From Pedobacter sp. UBA5917 (lineage in GTDB: Bacteria; Bacteroidota; Bacteroidia; Sphingobacteriales; Sphingobacteriaceae), in assembly GCF_002432345.1 (NCBI RefSeq), contig NZ_DJDT01000355.1:1-27575 (forward strand): 27,575 bases of DNA, read 5' to 3'. Numbering within the stretch: position 1 is the first letter of the stretch; the number at the start of each line of letters is the position of its first letter. Below are positions 1 through 8,031 of the stretch, one piece after another. The notes beneath the pieces are model-generated. The model was given only the letters and a program-made list of their open reading frames with translations, was not told the origin of the DNA and searched no databases. The translations under genes and the position numbers were made by a program.

Positions 1-37
1 ATGTAAAACGGATGATGGAATTACACTTGTACTCTAC

Positions 38-71
38 AATTAACCAGTTAACCGATTTAAACAATTAACCG
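38..71. repeat. TTAACC-type degenerate word array, copy 1
   Basis: Short run of variants of the words AATTAACC, AGTTAACC and GATTTAAAC. The same words recur at 7263-7304 (opposite orientation) and at 9447-9548 (both orientations). It lies in non-coding DNA before the helicase promoter. I see no ORF or RNA gene here; the function is unknown. Confidence 0.7.
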
Positions 72-120
72 AAATAAAAAATAAAACCCAAAGCCCATCT
101 CCGATCCCAGTTTAAAGCCC

Positions 121-164
121 TGCCATCATACATTTTCCATCTTCCATCATACATTCTGCATTAC
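121..164. repeat. CATC/CATTC-type low-complexity word array
   Basis: A string of related words (CCATCATACATT, CCATCTTCCATC, ATACATTCTGCATT) with no exact period. It resembles the other degenerate intergenic arrays in the window in style but uses different words. The rest of 1-203 shows nothing I can name. Confidence 0.5.
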
Positions 165-210
165 TTCCTTATTCTCAAATATTTAGCTTTAAAAACTATT
201 TGCTTGACAA

Positions 211-243
211 TCTGTAAAATACGGAATATTAACCGTACCTTTG
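211..243 (+). promoter_or_regulatory. Bacteroidota-type promoter of the helicase gene
   Basis: TACCTTTG at 236-243 matches the Bacteroidota -7 consensus TAnnTTTG. A weak -33 match (TCTG, 211-214) lies 21 bases upstream. Transcription would begin near 250, which excludes the upstream in-frame ATG at 204 and sets the helicase start at 270. Confidence 0.75.
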
Positions 244-269
244 CGGCTCAATTAAAAAATAAAAGACGA

Positions 270-2174
270 ATGACAAACCCATTTCAATTATTGGGGATAA
301 GTGATGACGTCGTTAATGCCGTAAAGGACCTTGGATTCGAAAATCCAACGCCGATTCAGGAGCAAAGTATTCCTGTACTGTTAGAAGGCACTAATGATTT
401 TGTTGGTTTGGCCCAAACAGGAACAGGAAAAACAGCCGCATTTGGTTTGCCGCTGTTAGAACTAATCGATTTTAAAGTTAATAAACCACAGGCATTGATT
501 TTATGCCCTACCCGTGAGTTATGCTTACAGATCGCTAACGACCTTAAAAACTTTTCTAAAAACATTGCTAATGCCCACGTAGTTGCCGTTTACGGTGGTG
601 CGAACATTATGCAACAACTACGCGAAATCCGTCAGGGAATTCAGATCGTAGTGGCCACGCCCGGCCGTATGTTGGATATCATTGGCCGTAAGGCGATTGA
701 TTTTTCAAACGTTAAATATGTTGTGCTTGATGAAGCTGACGAGATGTTGAACATGGGTTTCCAGGACGATATCAACGACATTTTATCAACTACTCCTGAT
801 GACAAAAAAACCTGGTTATTCTCGGCTACAATGCCTTCAGAAGTTCGCCGTATAGCTAAAAACTATATGGATAACCCTGTAGAATTAACCATGGGCACAA
901 AAAATACCGGTAACGTAAACATCGAACACGAATATTACATTGTTCGTGCCCGTGATAAATACGCTGCCCTTAAACGTATTGTAGATTTCAACCCTGAAAT
1001 TTTTGGTGTTGTTTTCTGTAAAACAAAATTAGATACCCAGGATATTGCCGAGCATTTGATCAAAGATGGTTACAATGCCGATGCTTTACACGGCGATTTA
1101 TCGCAACAACAACGTGATAAGGTAATGCAACGTTTCCGTGAGCGTAACATGCAGTTGCTAATTGCTACCGATGTTGCTGCACGTGGTATCGATGTAAACA
1201 ACGTAACACACGTAATCAACTATTCTTTACCTGATGAGATCGAAAGTTATACCCACCGTTCGGGCCGTACAGGCCGTGCTGGTAAAACCGGTATTTCTAT
1301 CTGTATCATCAACTCTAAAGAATTGGGTAAAATCCGTCAGTTAGAGCGTATCATTGGTAAACAGTTTACCAAAGCCGAACTGCCTACAGGTTTTGATGTT
1401 TGCGAAAAACAATTATTCTCATTGGTACACAAAGTACACAATGTAGAAGTTAACAACGAGCAGATCGATCAGTACATCCCACGTATTATGGATGAATTTG
1501 CTGATTTATCTAAAGAAGATGTAATCAAACGTTTTGCTTCTTTAGAATTTAACCGTTTCCTTGACTACTATTCTAAAGCACCTGATTTAAATGCAGCTGT
1601 TGGTGATGAACGTGGATCAGATAGGGGCGAAAGAGGAGTTGGACGCGGACGTGGTAGCGAAGGTTACACCCGTTTGTTCATCAACTTAGGTTCTGTAGAT
1701 GAGTTTACCCGTGGCGATATGTTATCTTTTATCTGTAACAACGGTAAAATTGGTGGCAAAAGTGTTGGTAAAATCGATTTAAAAGGTGTTTTCTCTTTCT
1801 TTGAAGTAGAAGATGCTGTTGCCGACAAAGTTTTTGAAGGATTTAAATCAGTTGAATTCAACGGTCGTCAGGTACGTATCGAGAAAAGCGGTGATGGTGG
1901 TCGTGGTGAAGGCGCTGGTGAAAGACGTGGTGGCGGAGAAAGACGTGGCGGTGGTTTCGGCGGTGAACGCAGAGGCGGCGGTGGCGGCGGTTTCCGTGGC
2001 GGCGACAGAAGATCTGGCGGTGGTAGTGGAAGACGTGAAGGTGGAAATAGCGGTGGCGGTTTCAGAGATTTCTCTGGACGTAGCCGTGATGACAAAGGTG
2101 GTAACACCGGTGGCGGACGCAGAGATGGTGGAAACCGTGAAGGTGGAAGCGGCGAGCGCCGTAAAAAATGGTAA
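270..2174 (+). CDS. DEAD-box ATP-dependent RNA helicase with DbpA-like RNA-binding domain and RGG-rich tail
   Basis: Cytoplasmic RNA helicase of the DeaD/CsdA/DbpA group, expected to remodel structured RNA in ribosome assembly or cold adaptation. Numbered from the ATG at 270 (634 residues), it shows the Q motif (NPTPIQ), motif I AQTGTGKT (about 48-55), PTREL, TPGR, DEAD (154-157), SAT (185-187), the ATDVAARGIDV segment and HRSGRTGR (329-336). A DbpA-like RNA-binding domain follows at about 466-540. The last 94 or so residues are almost entirely Gly, Arg, Asp, Glu and Ser in RGG/GERRGGG units, typical of a disordered RNA-binding tail. The reading frame opens upstream to an ATG at 204, but the promoter -7 element at 236-243 lies inside that extension, so 270 is the start. 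The gene is monocistronic, with its own promoter and a terminator 26 bases after the stop. The exact subfamily name is not certain. Confidence 0.95.
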   Translation: MTNPFQLLGISDDVVNAVKDLGFENPTPIQEQSIPVLLEGTNDFVGLAQTGTGKTAAFGLPLLELIDFKVNKPQALILCPTRELCLQIANDLKNFSKNIANAHVVAVYGGANIMQQLREIRQGIQIVVATPGRMLDIIGRKAIDFSNVKYVVLDEADEMLNMGFQDDINDILSTTPDDKKTWLFSATMPSEVRRIAKNYMDNPVELTMGTKNTGNVNIEHEYYIVRARDKYAALKRIVDFNPEIFGVVFCKTKLDTQDIAEHLIKDGYNADALHGDLSQQQRDKVMQRFRERNMQLLIATDVAARGIDVNNVTHVINYSLPDEIESYTHRSGRTGRAGKTGISICIINSKELGKIRQLERIIGKQFTKAELPTGFDVCEKQLFSLVHKVHNVEVNNEQIDQYIPRIMDEFADLSKEDVIKRFASLEFNRFLDYYSKAPDLNAAVGDERGSDRGERGVGRGRGSEGYTRLFINLGSVDEFTRGDMLSFICNNGKIGGKSVGKIDLKGVFSFFEVEDAVADKVFEGFKSVEFNGRQVRIEKSGDGGRGEGAGERRGGGERRGGGFGGERRGGGGGGFRGGDRRSGGGSGRREGGNSGGGFRDFSGRSRDDKGGNTGGGRRDGGNREGGSGERRKKW

Positions 2175-2199
2175 ATCACTAAACCAAATATTTTTACGA

Positions 2200-2230
2200 G
2201 CCGTCCCGATTATTCGGGGCGGCTTTTTTG
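2200..2230 (+). terminator. Rho-independent terminator of the helicase gene
   Basis: Ten-base-pair stem (GCCGTCCCGA paired with TCGGGGCGGC, one G-T wobble), a four-base loop at 2210-2213 and a run of six T from 2224. It sits 26 bases after the helicase stop codon. Confidence 0.9.
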
Positions 2231-2304
2231 TTTAAGAGGTATTATTTCTGTAAATAATTTATTTGCCGCGAGGTGTCGTCATTGTTAGCGAAGCTTCTCC
2301 GCCT

Positions 2305-2500
2305 CGTCATTTCGAGCGGAGTGCAGCGAAGTCGAGAACCCGAAGGCTCAGCGAAGCTAAATCTATCCCGAGGCGCTTTTAAAACAACATACGTCACCCT
2401 GAACTTGTTTCAGGGTCTTTCATGCAAGATTATTAGATCTCTCTCCCGAATATTCGGGACTGTGCTACATCCAACAGCTATCGGATCAAGATGACGGGGC
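2305..2500. repeat. Composite intergenic palindrome cluster (families A and B)
   Basis: Starts with a family-A arm (CGTCATTTCGAGCGGAGTGC, from 2305), continues with GAGAACC and GAAGCTAAATCTATC words, then a family-B hairpin arm at 2392-2418 (CGTCACCCTGAAC...TTTCAGGGTCT). Two 16-bp palindromic modules follow, at 2444-2459 (TCCCGAATATTCGGGA) and 2470-2485 (TCCAACAGCTATCGGA), and the cluster closes with ATGACGG at 2491. It looks like a mosaic of two element families rather than a gene. The gap 2231-2592 holds no convincing coding sequence. Confidence 0.75.
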
Positions 2501-2592
2501 TTTTAAAAGTATGTATTATAATTCCACATCATTATCCTGCCAAAATCTTTTCAAAATATTATATTTAACGTTTATATATACTAAACAACATT

Positions 2593-4425
2593 ATGCGTTA
2601 TTTAAGATTCCTAACCATATTATTCCCACTCTTAATAAGCAATACACTTTCTGCCCAACAAGCAGCCTCTAACCAAAAAATGCAATGGTTTGCTGATGCC
2701 AAACTAGGAATTTTTATCCACTGGGGTATTTATTCTGTTAATGGCATTTCCGAATCTTGGTCGTTTTTTAACAATTACATCAACCACGATGCTTATATGA
2801 AACAGCTTAATGGGTTTACCGCTTCAAAATATAAAGCAAACGAATGGGTAAACCTGATTAAAGAAAGTGGTGCCAAATATGCCGTAATTACAACCAAACA
2901 CCATGATGGTGTTGCCCTTTGGAACAGTAAAATGCCAAATGCCACCACAACTGTAAATAAAAGTGCAGCTAAAAAAGATCTCATTACACCTTTTGTAACT
3001 GAACTTAAAAAAGCCGGATTGAAAACAGGTTTGTACTTTTCTCTGCCTGATTGGAGTTATCCGGATTACGACGTTTTTACCCGTGATAGAAAGCGCTACG
3101 ATTATAAGCAGGATCCGGCACGCTTTAAAAAATTCCAAAATTACTTTCAGGGGCAATTGAACGAACTTTCAACGCTATACAATCCCGATCTGGTGTGGTT
3201 TGATGGCGATTGGGAGCACAGCGGGGAAGAATGGCAGGCCAAAAATATACTGGAAAATCTGCGGAAGGTAAACCAGAACATCATTATTAATTCGCGTTTA
3301 AACGGCCATGGCGATTACGATACCCCCGAGCAGGGCGTGCCTGTAGTAAAACCAAACTCGCCCGAATGGGAGCTTTGTTATACCATGAACGATTCGTGGG
3401 GTTATCAACCATATGATAAACATTATAAATCATCAAATATGATTATCCGCACCCTGGTTGATTGTATCAGCATGGGCGGTAACCTGTTGTTAGACATAGG
3501 TCCGAAAGCAGATGGTGCCATAGCTCCTGAACAGGTGCAGATTTTGAAAGATTTGGGCCGTTGGACCAAAAAACATGCGGCAGCAATTTATGGTACGCAA
3601 ACAGGTTTGCCCGAAGGACATGTTAATGCCAAAACTGCATTATCAAAAGATAAAAAATCGCTATTTATTTACCTGGATTATTTTCCAACCCAGGGCCTGA
3701 TGTTAAGCGGGATTAAGTCGCCGGTAAAAAAAATAAACATATTGGGGAATAGCGGCATCGTTAATCAAACTCCACTTGGAAATAACAATTATTTAATCAC
3801 TATTCCATCTGCCGCTAAAGATCCTGATGTTACCGTGTTGGAAGTTCAGTTTCAAAACCCTATTGAACTATTAAATAAATTTGGGCAAAATATTGATGTA
3901 CCCAAATTGCAGCTTGTAACTACAGATTTTGATCCAAGCTATTTCAAAATCAAAAACCTGGTTAATGATGTATCGGGAGGGGACAGCCCATTTAATGATT
4001 CTAACCTTGGTGCCGATGGAATGAATTATAAAACGAAACAAACCCTTTACGATTATTGGGTGGTTAAAAATGCAGAAGCGATATGTAAAACGCTAAAAGG
4101 CATCCCTGAAGGTCATTTTCAAGGAAAAACTGCCCTTTCGGCCGATAAACAAACACTTTATCTATTTGTAGAAGGTGAGCCGACCGGCCCTATTGCCATT
4201 AAGGGTTTAAAAAACAACATCAGCAGGATCAGGGTGGTTGGCGAAGGCACCATGCTACAGCACGAAATTTATAACAAACTCTATTGGAGCAAGATACCGG
4301 GTATCGTGTATATTCCGGTACCAAAAGATAAATTGGATCGGCAGGTAACTGTAATTGCTGTGCTTTTAGACAGTCCTATTGAGCTATACCGCGAAAAAGT
4401 AGGTGCAATTGAAAGTAACCTCTAA
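2593..4425 (+). CDS. Secreted alpha-L-fucosidase, glycoside hydrolase family 29, with duplicated C-terminal domain
   Basis: Predicted exo-hydrolase removing alpha-L-fucose from glycans; exported by a signal peptide (about residues 1-21, cleavage near SAQ-Q). The TIM barrel covers about 30-335: WFADAKLGIFIHWGIYSV (32-49), TKHHDGVALW (101-110), KTGLYFSLPDWS (144-155), and LVWFDGDWE (200-208), where Asp204 aligns with the family nucleophile. GGNLLLDIGP (295-304) is the usual GH29 barrel end. After the barrel the protein carries two related beta-type domains. Residues about 324-427 and 489-599 share the pattern W-x-K-(H/N)-A-x-A-I, then G-(L/I)-PEGH, KTALS-x-DK and (N/S)PIEL. GH29 enzymes are often 430-600 residues with one such domain, so the 610-residue length fits the duplication. 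No SusC/D lies beside it, and bshC follows after 69 bases with its own promoter. Confidence 0.93.
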   Translation: MRYLRFLTILFPLLISNTLSAQQAASNQKMQWFADAKLGIFIHWGIYSVNGISESWSFFNNYINHDAYMKQLNGFTASKYKANEWVNLIKESGAKYAVITTKHHDGVALWNSKMPNATTTVNKSAAKKDLITPFVTELKKAGLKTGLYFSLPDWSYPDYDVFTRDRKRYDYKQDPARFKKFQNYFQGQLNELSTLYNPDLVWFDGDWEHSGEEWQAKNILENLRKVNQNIIINSRLNGHGDYDTPEQGVPVVKPNSPEWELCYTMNDSWGYQPYDKHYKSSNMIIRTLVDCISMGGNLLLDIGPKADGAIAPEQVQILKDLGRWTKKHAAAIYGTQTGLPEGHVNAKTALSKDKKSLFIYLDYFPTQGLMLSGIKSPVKKINILGNSGIVNQTPLGNNNYLITIPSAAKDPDVTVLEVQFQNPIELLNKFGQNIDVPKLQLVTTDFDPSYFKIKNLVNDVSGGDSPFNDSNLGADGMNYKTKQTLYDYWVVKNAEAICKTLKGIPEGHFQGKTALSADKQTLYLFVEGEPTGPIAIKGLKNNISRIRVVGEGTMLQHEIYNKLYWSKIPGIVYIPVPKDKLDRQVTVIAVLLDSPIELYREKVGAIESNL

Positions 4426-4456
4426 TTATTTAACAATTGTAAAATAGTAGCGCAAC

Positions 4457-4488
4457 TTTATAATTATCCTTAAATTGCATTACTTTCG
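4457..4488 (+). promoter_or_regulatory. Candidate bshC promoter with almost no leader
   Basis: TACTTTCG at 4481-4488 is a near match to TAnnTTTG, with TTTA at 4457-4460 as a weak -33 element 20 bases upstream. Only six bases separate the -7 element from the bshC ATG, which would give a nearly leaderless mRNA. Confidence 0.55.
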
Positions 4489-4494
4489 CACATC

Positions 4495-6081
4495 ATGCAG
4501 GCAAAATATATCTCATATCAGGAAACCGGATCTTTTTCAAAACTGGTTTTGGATTATATTAATAACGAAGAACAGCTAAAGGCGTTTTATAGTTACCGCC
4601 CTGACATGGAGGGTTTGGCCAAAGCCATTGAGGAAAGGAATTTCATCGGAAACCGGGCTACTTTGGTAAAAGTATTGCAGGATCAGTACCAGCATTTACA
4701 GCCCAATAAATCGGTAACCAAAAACATCGAGCTTTTAAGCCTTGATAACACCTTTACCGTTACCACCGGCCATCAGTTAAACCTGTTTACCGGACCGCTT
4801 TATTTTATCTACAAAATTGTAACCACCATTAATCTCGCCATTGAATTAAAAATGGCACATCCCGACAAAAACTTTGTTCCGGTGTACTGGATGGCTACAG
4901 AAGATCACGATTTTGACGAGATTAACCACGTAAGCGTTGATGAAAAAAACATCAGCTGGATACAACAGACCAATGGCGCAACCGGAAGGTTAAGTACCAA
5001 AACTGTCGCTGCTGCGGTAACAGCATACAAAGGTTACCTGGGCATTTCGAAAAACGGAAAAAGGATTGCCAAATTGGTAGAGCAGGCTTATTTACAGCAC
5101 GATAATTTAGCCGATGCCACCCGCTTTTTGGTGAATAATCTTTTCGAAAAGTATGGTCTGGTAATTGTGAATGCCGACGATGCCCAATTAAAGAAACAAT
5201 TCGAAAATATCATTACCGAAGATATTATTAAACACAACAGTGCCAAAAATATCGATAACAGCTCCAAAAAACTCGAAGATCTGGGCTATAAAACACAGGT
5301 AAACGGTAGAGACATTAACTTCTTTTATCTGATCGATAACCTGCGTGAGCGTTTGATTTTCGAAAATGGCAAATATCAGGTAAACCATACCGATATCAGT
5401 TTTACCGAAGCAGAATTAAGGACTGAAATCGATTCACATCCCGAGCGTTTTAGTCCGAATGTAGTGATGAGACCCATGTACCAGGAAGTGATTTTACCAA
5501 ACATCGCCTACATTGGTGGTGGGGCAGAGGTAGCTTATTGGATGCAGTTAAAAGCAAATTTCGATTTTTATAAAGTCGACTTTCCGGTTCTTTTATTACG
5601 TAACTCTGCCATACTGATTGATAAACGAAGCGCACAGAATTTATATAACCTCGGTTTCTCACTGGAAGACATTTTCCTACCGGTTGAAAAGTTGAAAAAT
5701 ATCTGGGTAAAACGTAATACAACTGCCCAGTTAAGTTTAGCCGACGAAACCAGGGCCATTAATAGTATTTTCGACCAGATTAAGTTAAATGCCTATAAAA
5801 TTGATAAAACGCTTTCTGTTTCAACTGATACCGCGAAGCAGAAAACCAATCATTTGTTGGCCAATCTCGAAAAGAAACTGTTCCGTGCCGAAAAGCGCAA
5901 ACACGAAACAGCGCTTGTGCAAATTGATAATGTAAAGAAAAGACTTTTCCCGAATGGAACATTGCAGGAAAGGATCTTGAATATTGCTCCGATGTATGTA
6001 AATTACGGTGAAGATTTTCTTTCTTCCTGTATCGAAAACTTCGAACCATTGGGTGGCGATTTTACGGTTTTATTGCCTTAG
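4495..6081 (+). CDS. bshC: Bacillithiol biosynthesis cysteine-adding enzyme BshC
   Basis: BshC is the last enzyme of bacillithiol synthesis; it adds cysteine to glucosaminyl-malate, giving the low-molecular-weight thiol used for redox buffering and detoxification. The 528-residue length is typical. Recognisable family segments are TGHQLNLFTGP (91-101) followed by LYFIYK, and WMATEDHDFDEINHV (132-146), close to the TGQQ..LFTGPLY and WLATEDHDFEE blocks of Bacillus YllA/BshC. Further on, GGGAEVAYWMQLK and a Lys/Glu-rich, coiled-coil-like C-terminal stretch (about 415-490) also fit the family. It is cytoplasmic. The ATG at 4495 matches the family N-terminus and the next in-frame Met is residue 38, so the start is secure even though the candidate promoter is only a few bases away. 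bshA and bshB are not in the window. Confidence 0.95.
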   Translation: MQAKYISYQETGSFSKLVLDYINNEEQLKAFYSYRPDMEGLAKAIEERNFIGNRATLVKVLQDQYQHLQPNKSVTKNIELLSLDNTFTVTTGHQLNLFTGPLYFIYKIVTTINLAIELKMAHPDKNFVPVYWMATEDHDFDEINHVSVDEKNISWIQQTNGATGRLSTKTVAAAVTAYKGYLGISKNGKRIAKLVEQAYLQHDNLADATRFLVNNLFEKYGLVIVNADDAQLKKQFENIITEDIIKHNSAKNIDNSSKKLEDLGYKTQVNGRDINFFYLIDNLRERLIFENGKYQVNHTDISFTEAELRTEIDSHPERFSPNVVMRPMYQEVILPNIAYIGGGAEVAYWMQLKANFDFYKVDFPVLLLRNSAILIDKRSAQNLYNLGFSLEDIFLPVEKLKNIWVKRNTTAQLSLADETRAINSIFDQIKLNAYKIDKTLSVSTDTAKQKTNHLLANLEKKLFRAEKRKHETALVQIDNVKKRLFPNGTLQERILNIAPMYVNYGEDFLSSCIENFEPLGGDFTVLLP

Positions 6082-6095
6082 TTTATTTTTAGATC

Positions 6096-6159
6096 CGTCA
6101 TGCTGAATTCATTTTAGCATCTATGGAGAAAGAGACCCTGAAATAAATTCAGGGTGACG
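6096..6159. repeat. Family-B double-hairpin element (inverted orientation)
   Basis: Two arms of about 27 bases. The left arm (6096-6122) folds on itself through TGCTGAA...TTTAGCA, and the right arm (about 6133-6159) through CCCTGAA...TTCAGGG. Termini are CGTCA and TGACG. This is the reverse orientation of the copies at 23181-23246 and 24689-24762. It fills the gap between bshC and the Ldh-family gene. Confidence 0.8.
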
Positions 6160-6173
6160 ACAAATAGTATATT

Positions 6174-7259
6174 ATGAACTTCATCACCTTTACCGAAACC
6201 AACTTACGCAGCTTCACTTACAACGTTTTTAAAAAAATGGGCTGCTCGGATGAACATGCTGATCTGGCAACCGATGTTTTGATCCGTTCAGATTTGCGCG
6301 GTATCGATTCGCACGGTGTGGCCCGTTTAAGCGGTTACGTGCGTTTATGGGAAAAGAAAAGGATTAACGCTACACCTGATATTAAAATTGTGCACGAAAC
6401 CCCAACTACTGCAACAGTTGATGGCGATGCCGGTTTAGGTTTGGTGGTTGCGCCTTTTGCGATGAAAGTTGCCATAGAAAAAGCCGAAAAATACGGTAGT
6501 GGATGGGTGTCGGTTAAAAACTCCAACCACTTTGGTATTGCTGGTTATCATGCTTTAATGGCGGTAGAAAAAGATATGATCGGCATCAGCATGACGAATG
6601 CCAGTCCATTGGTTGCCCCAACTTATGCCAACGAACGTTTATTGGGCACAAACCCTATGTGTTATGCATTTCCGGCCGGTAAATATCCGCCGGTAATTGT
6701 TGATATGGCTACTGCTGCTGCAGCAAACGGTAAGCTCGAAATTGCCCAACGCGCCAATAAAAGTATTCCTGATGGATGGGTTCAGGATAAAAATGGCGAG
6801 AACTCCACCGATCCGAACGAGTTGAAAAACGGTGGTTCATTATTGCCGCTGGGCAGTGATAAAGATCATGGCAGCCATAAAGGTTATGGGTTAAGTGCTA
6901 CGGTTGATATTTTATCGGCCGTGCTTTCTGGGGCCAATTATGGTCCGTGGGTGCCACCTTTCGTCGCATTTTTAGAACCTTCTGCAAACCCGGTTGGTGA
7001 AGGATTAGGTCACTTTTTAGGCGCTATGCGGGTTGATGGTTTCAGGCCGGCTGCCGAATTCAAAGATCATTTAGACAATTGGGTGGAGCGTTTTAAAAGT
7101 GCAAAAACAATCGATCCAGATAAAAAAGTCATCATCCCAGGTGAACCGGAACACGAATTTGAACAGGAAAGAAAAATAAGCGGCATCCCATTGATCGATG
7201 TAGTGGTAAAAGACCTGAACGAACTTGCTGTGAAGTTAGGGATAGAAGAGTTAAAGTAA
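6174..7259 (+). CDS. Ldh family (malate/L-lactate/ureidoglycolate-type) NAD(P)-dependent oxidoreductase
   Basis: Member of the Ldh_2 family, which is distinct from classical lactate/malate dehydrogenases and oxidises 2-hydroxy acids such as malate, L-sulfolactate or ureidoglycolate. The full 361 residues are present. Family motifs are SDLRGIDSHGVARL (39-52, with the catalytic His47), NSNHFGIAGYH (116-126), NASP (142-145) and LGTNP (157-161). No signal peptide, so it is cytoplasmic. The substrate cannot be read from sequence and no neighbour suggests one: bshC lies upstream behind a palindromic element, and convergent DUF4293 genes lie downstream. The start at 6174 gives the usual family N-terminus, beginning a few residues before the first helix. 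Confidence 0.9.
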   Translation: MNFITFTETNLRSFTYNVFKKMGCSDEHADLATDVLIRSDLRGIDSHGVARLSGYVRLWEKKRINATPDIKIVHETPTTATVDGDAGLGLVVAPFAMKVAIEKAEKYGSGWVSVKNSNHFGIAGYHALMAVEKDMIGISMTNASPLVAPTYANERLLGTNPMCYAFPAGKYPPVIVDMATAAAANGKLEIAQRANKSIPDGWVQDKNGENSTDPNELKNGGSLLPLGSDKDHGSHKGYGLSATVDILSAVLSGANYGPWVPPFVAFLEPSANPVGEGLGHFLGAMRVDGFRPAAEFKDHLDNWVERFKSAKTIDPDKKVIIPGEPEHEFEQERKISGIPLIDVVVKDLNELAVKLGIEELK

Positions 7260-7262
7260 ATA

Positions 7263-7304
7263 TGGTTAATCGGTTAACTGGTTAATTGTTTAAATTGGTT
7301 AATT
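7263..7304. repeat. TTAACC-type degenerate word array, copy 2
   Basis: Words GGTTAAT, CGGTTAACT, GGTTAATTG and TTTAAATTGG, the reverse complement of the words at 38-71. It begins three bases after the Ldh-family stop codon. Confidence 0.75.
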
Positions 7305-7314
7305 GAAAAATGGT

Positions 7315-7535
7315 CGTCACCTCGACCGGAACGCAGTGGAGCGGAGAGATCTATCTCGAGACAGATTTAGCTTCGCTGAGCACTGCGTGGTTCTCTACTA
7401 CGTTATCCTCCACTACTATTAAAAAACTTCATAGAAGCATCGTCATCTCGACTGAAGCGCAGTCCCGAATATTCGGGAGAGAGATCTATCATGGCAAACT
7501 TCTCGACTAAATAACACTCCGCTCGAAATGACGAT
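7315..7535. repeat. Family-A composite palindrome between convergent genes
   Basis: Begins CGTCACCTCGACCGGAACGC and ends CCGCTCGAAATGACG, with GAGATCTATCTCGAG-like centres, a second internal CGTCATCTCGACTGAAGCGC arm at 7441 and a perfect 16-bp palindrome TCCCGAATATTCGGGA at 7463-7478. An open frame through it (7310-7510) is composed of repeat sequence and is not treated as a gene. It separates the converging Ldh-family and DUF4293 genes and may form structure in either transcript; no clear T tract follows. Confidence 0.75.
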
Positions 7536-7554
7536 AACTGAAAAGATATATTCG

Positions 7555-8031
7555 CTATTTCCTCAACCTCTCTGCCGAACGGATCAATCTTTCATCCTTA
7601 TTGATGCCGAAAATGGCCAGTACAATAAATAGTATGGCTACCGCAGGTAAATAAGCGCCGATGCCAAAACTTGCACCTTCAATACCATCAGGTAGTTTTT
7701 TTGCATAAACACTGCACCAAAACGCAAAACCACCGATTAATACAATCGAAAGGATTGCAAAACGTTTCTGAGAAGTCCTTTTTTTGTAGTTTAAAATATT
7801 GAAGAAACAAAGGAAAATCAACACGACGTGGGTAATCAATAATGAATAGATGGGAGTAACAATATTTACAGCAATAAATTCGCCTGCATCCCAGCTCGAA
7901 GCAAAGCCACGAGTGTACAATACAGGAAGTAGTGTCCCGTTTACATCTTTATTTAAAATTGGAAAAATAAACATGACAACTAGTGCCATAGATGCTAAAG
8001 AAAAACAAATTGTTTGGGGCCGCTGTAACAT
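7555..8031 (-). CDS. DUF4293 family membrane protein, downstream copy
   Basis: Small integral membrane protein of unknown function, 158 residues with four predicted hydrophobic helices (about 8-27, 55-77, 87-105 and 124-144), matching the DUF4293 family common in Bacteroidota. The N-terminus MLQRPQTICFSLAS fits the family start. Its start codon overlaps the stop of the preceding gene by one base (TAATG), implying translational coupling. The C-terminal half (from about QKRFAILSI onward) is nearly identical to the upstream copy, while the N-terminal 80 or so residues are strongly diverged. No function is known to me. Confidence 0.85.
   Translation of the reverse strand: MLQRPQTICFSLASMALVVMFIFPILNKDVNGTLLPVLYTRGFASSWDAGEFIAVNIVTPIYSLLITHVVLIFLCFFNILNYKKRTSQKRFAILSIVLIGGFAFWCSVYAKKLPDGIEGASFGIGAYLPAVAILFIVLAIFGINKDERLIRSAERLRK

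Noticed and set aside
204..269. N-terminal extension of the helicase from ATG 204
   Set aside because: The promoter -7 element TACCTTTG (236-243) lies within it, and the conserved helicase N-terminus begins at 270.
1813..2235. 140-residue open frame overlapping the helicase 3' end, and a long antisense frame at 1868-2179
   Set aside because: Both are by-products of the GGT/GGC/CGT-rich tail coding sequence; their composition (Val/Ala- or Pro-rich) is low complexity and neither has a promoter.
2273..2494. 73-residue open frame containing VTLNLFQGL
   Set aside because: It lies wholly within the family A/B palindrome cluster; LNLFQ peptides are the translation of the family-B hairpin.
7310..7510. 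66-residue open frame
   Set aside because: It is composed of family-A repeat sequence and has no homologous domain I can recognise.
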